Assembly: GCA_024408695.1 (NCBI GenBank)
Contig: JAKSUU010000033.1
Coordinates: 1-9,081 of the forward strand
DNA length: 9,081 bases
Source of the DNA: Coriobacteriales bacterium
Lineage (GTDB): Bacteria; Actinomycetota; Coriobacteriia; Coriobacteriales; QAMH01
Direction: 5' to 3'
Below, in pieces: positions 8,087-9,081 of the stretch. Under the pieces are notes generated by a model. That model saw only the letters and a list, made by a program, of their open reading frames with translations. It was not told the DNA's origin and did not search any database. A program made the translations under genes and the position numbers. Each line of letters opens with the position of its first letter. Position 1 is the stretch's first letter.

Positions 8087-9081
8087 CTATAAATTATATG
8101 AATGCTTTGTAGCACTAATGGCTTCATCGATTTTTGAAGGATCATTTCCTCCGGCCTGCGCCATGCCATCTTTTCCGCCACCACTGCCCCCAATAATTGG
8201 TGCAATTTTTGAAACAACATCCTTTGCGCTAAAGCCATTTTTAACAGCTGCATCATTAGCGCCAGAAATCATATATGCTTTTTTGTCATCGCTAGAAAAT
8301 AGAACAACAGCAGTTGCATCTTTGCCTTGCAATTGCTTAATGCCATCCCAAACACTACGAAGTTCGGGGATTTTTGCATCCTCAATATTCGCAATAACAA
8401 GTTTTGTGCCTTGAATATCGTATGCACCTTTAAGCAAGTCTTTTGCAACATCGTTTGCCTTATTTTTAAAAGAATTGGCCCGACCACGACGTAGCTCCTT
8501 AACTTGCGCTTGAAAATCGTCGATTTTTTTACCAATAGTTTCGGGGTCTGCAACCAATTTTTCGCATGCCTCAATTAAAACCGAAACTTGCTTGCGAACA
8601 TATTTAAAGGCTTCATATGATGTAAGGGCCTCGATACGGCGAGTATTTGCGCCAATAGAAGATTGACTAAGAATAATAAATAAACCGATTTCGGATGTTC
8701 GCCCAACGTGAGTGCCACCACAAAGCTCACTTGAAAAATCTCCTGCTTCAACAACACGAACAAACTCACCATATTTTTCTCCAAAAAGGGCGGTAACTCC
8801 ACTTTCGCGTGCAGTATCTAAAGAAGTTTCATAGGTTCGAACAGGCAAGTTATTCGAAATTTCCTTGTTTACGATAAGTTCGACTTCTTGAATTTCTTCA
8901 CGCGTCATTGCGCTAAAATGAGTAAAATCAAAACGAAGGCGGTCTGGTGCAACATAAGAGCCAGCCTGCTTAACGTGGTCACCAAGAACAATGCTAAGTG
9001 CTTTTTGCAAAAGATGAGTTGCAGTATGATTGCGAGCAATTTGATTACGCCTGTCAACATCAATTTTTGCATTAAGTGCAT
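8087..9081 (-). CDS. alaS: Alanyl-tRNA synthetase, C-terminal part (5' end beyond the window)
   Basis: AlaRS charges tRNA(Ala) and clears mischarged Ser/Gly-tRNA(Ala) with its editing domain. The frame is open to the right edge, so the window holds the last 330 residues only; the catalytic domain is missing. The visible part starts in the editing domain with RNHTATHLL, giving the two zinc-binding His, then FDFTHFSA and the ELCGGTHV segment with the zinc-binding Cys and His. A charged, probably helical linker follows (around KKIDDFQAQVKELRRGRANS), then the C-Ala domain with the glycine-rich IGGSGGGKDGMAQAGG near the C-terminus. A TTG within the frame at 9010 is not a start, since conserved residues continue upstream of it. 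It heads the run alaS-ruvX-mltG-yqeG; its promoter is outside the window. Confidence 0.97.
   Translation of the reverse strand, partial: ALNAKIDVDRRNQIARNHTATHLLQKALSIVLGDHVKQAGSYVAPDRLRFDFTHFSAMTREEIQEVELIVNKEISNNLPVRTYETSLDTARESGVTALFGEKYGEFVRVVEAGDFSSELCGGTHVGRTSEIGLFIILSQSSIGANTRRIEALTSYEAFKYVRKQVSVLIEACEKLVADPETIGKKIDDFQAQVKELRRGRANSFKNKANDVAKDLLKGAYDIQGTKLVIANIEDAKIPELRSVWDGIKQLQGKDATAVVLFSSDDKKAYMISGANDAAVKNGFSAKDVVSKIAPIIGGSGGGKDGMAQAGGNDPSKIDEAISATKHSYNL

Noticed and set aside
8087..9010. alaS beginning at a TTG at 9010.
   Set aside because: The frame continues to the window edge with the conserved RNHTATHLL zinc motif spanning the supposed start, so the gene is simply cut by the window.

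Overview
This is an AT-rich window in which every recognisable gene lies on the minus strand, so transcription runs from the right edge to the left. The gene order alaS - ruvX - mltG - aroE matches the block known from Actinomycetota (for example mycobacteria). A YqeG-type phosphatase gene sits between mltG and aroE. Low G+C, YqeG and a surface protein with three cell-wall-binding (CWB2) repeats together suggest a low-G+C member of the Coriobacteriia. Low-G+C Bacillota is the main alternative. The taxonomy is inference from gene order and domains only.

Right part (about 6082-9081): a tightly packed housekeeping run. It holds the 3' part of alaS (editing and C-Ala domains), ruvX (7 bp gap), mltG (5 bp gap) and yqeG (1 bp gap), which looks like one operon. 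A 127-bp spacer follows, with nested inverted repeats, two related 23-bp direct repeats and a run of nine C. It resembles a REP/MITE-like intergenic element. aroE comes next.

Middle (about 4908-5039): between aroE and ligA are two near-identical 31-bp palindromic sites (28 of 31 bases) 51 bp apart, plus a third half-site. They surround a candidate promoter for ligA and look like paired operators for an unidentified regulator. This is the most unusual regulatory signal in the window. ligA encodes a full-length NAD-dependent DNA ligase with an unusual polar insertion.

Left part (1-2765): a 292-bp intergenic region with a possible terminator and a good promoter precedes a large secreted surface protein, cut by the left edge after 824 codons. 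It has a signal peptide, three CWB2 repeats, a beta-rich domain, eight leucine-rich-like repeats (seven at an exact 26-residue period with two conserved Cys each), a cap, and then the start of a second copy of the beta domain. The housekeeping genes cover tRNA charging, 16S rRNA processing or nuclease function, peptidoglycan chain termination, aromatic amino acid synthesis and DNA joining. The surface protein is probably a separate transcription unit exposed at the cell wall.
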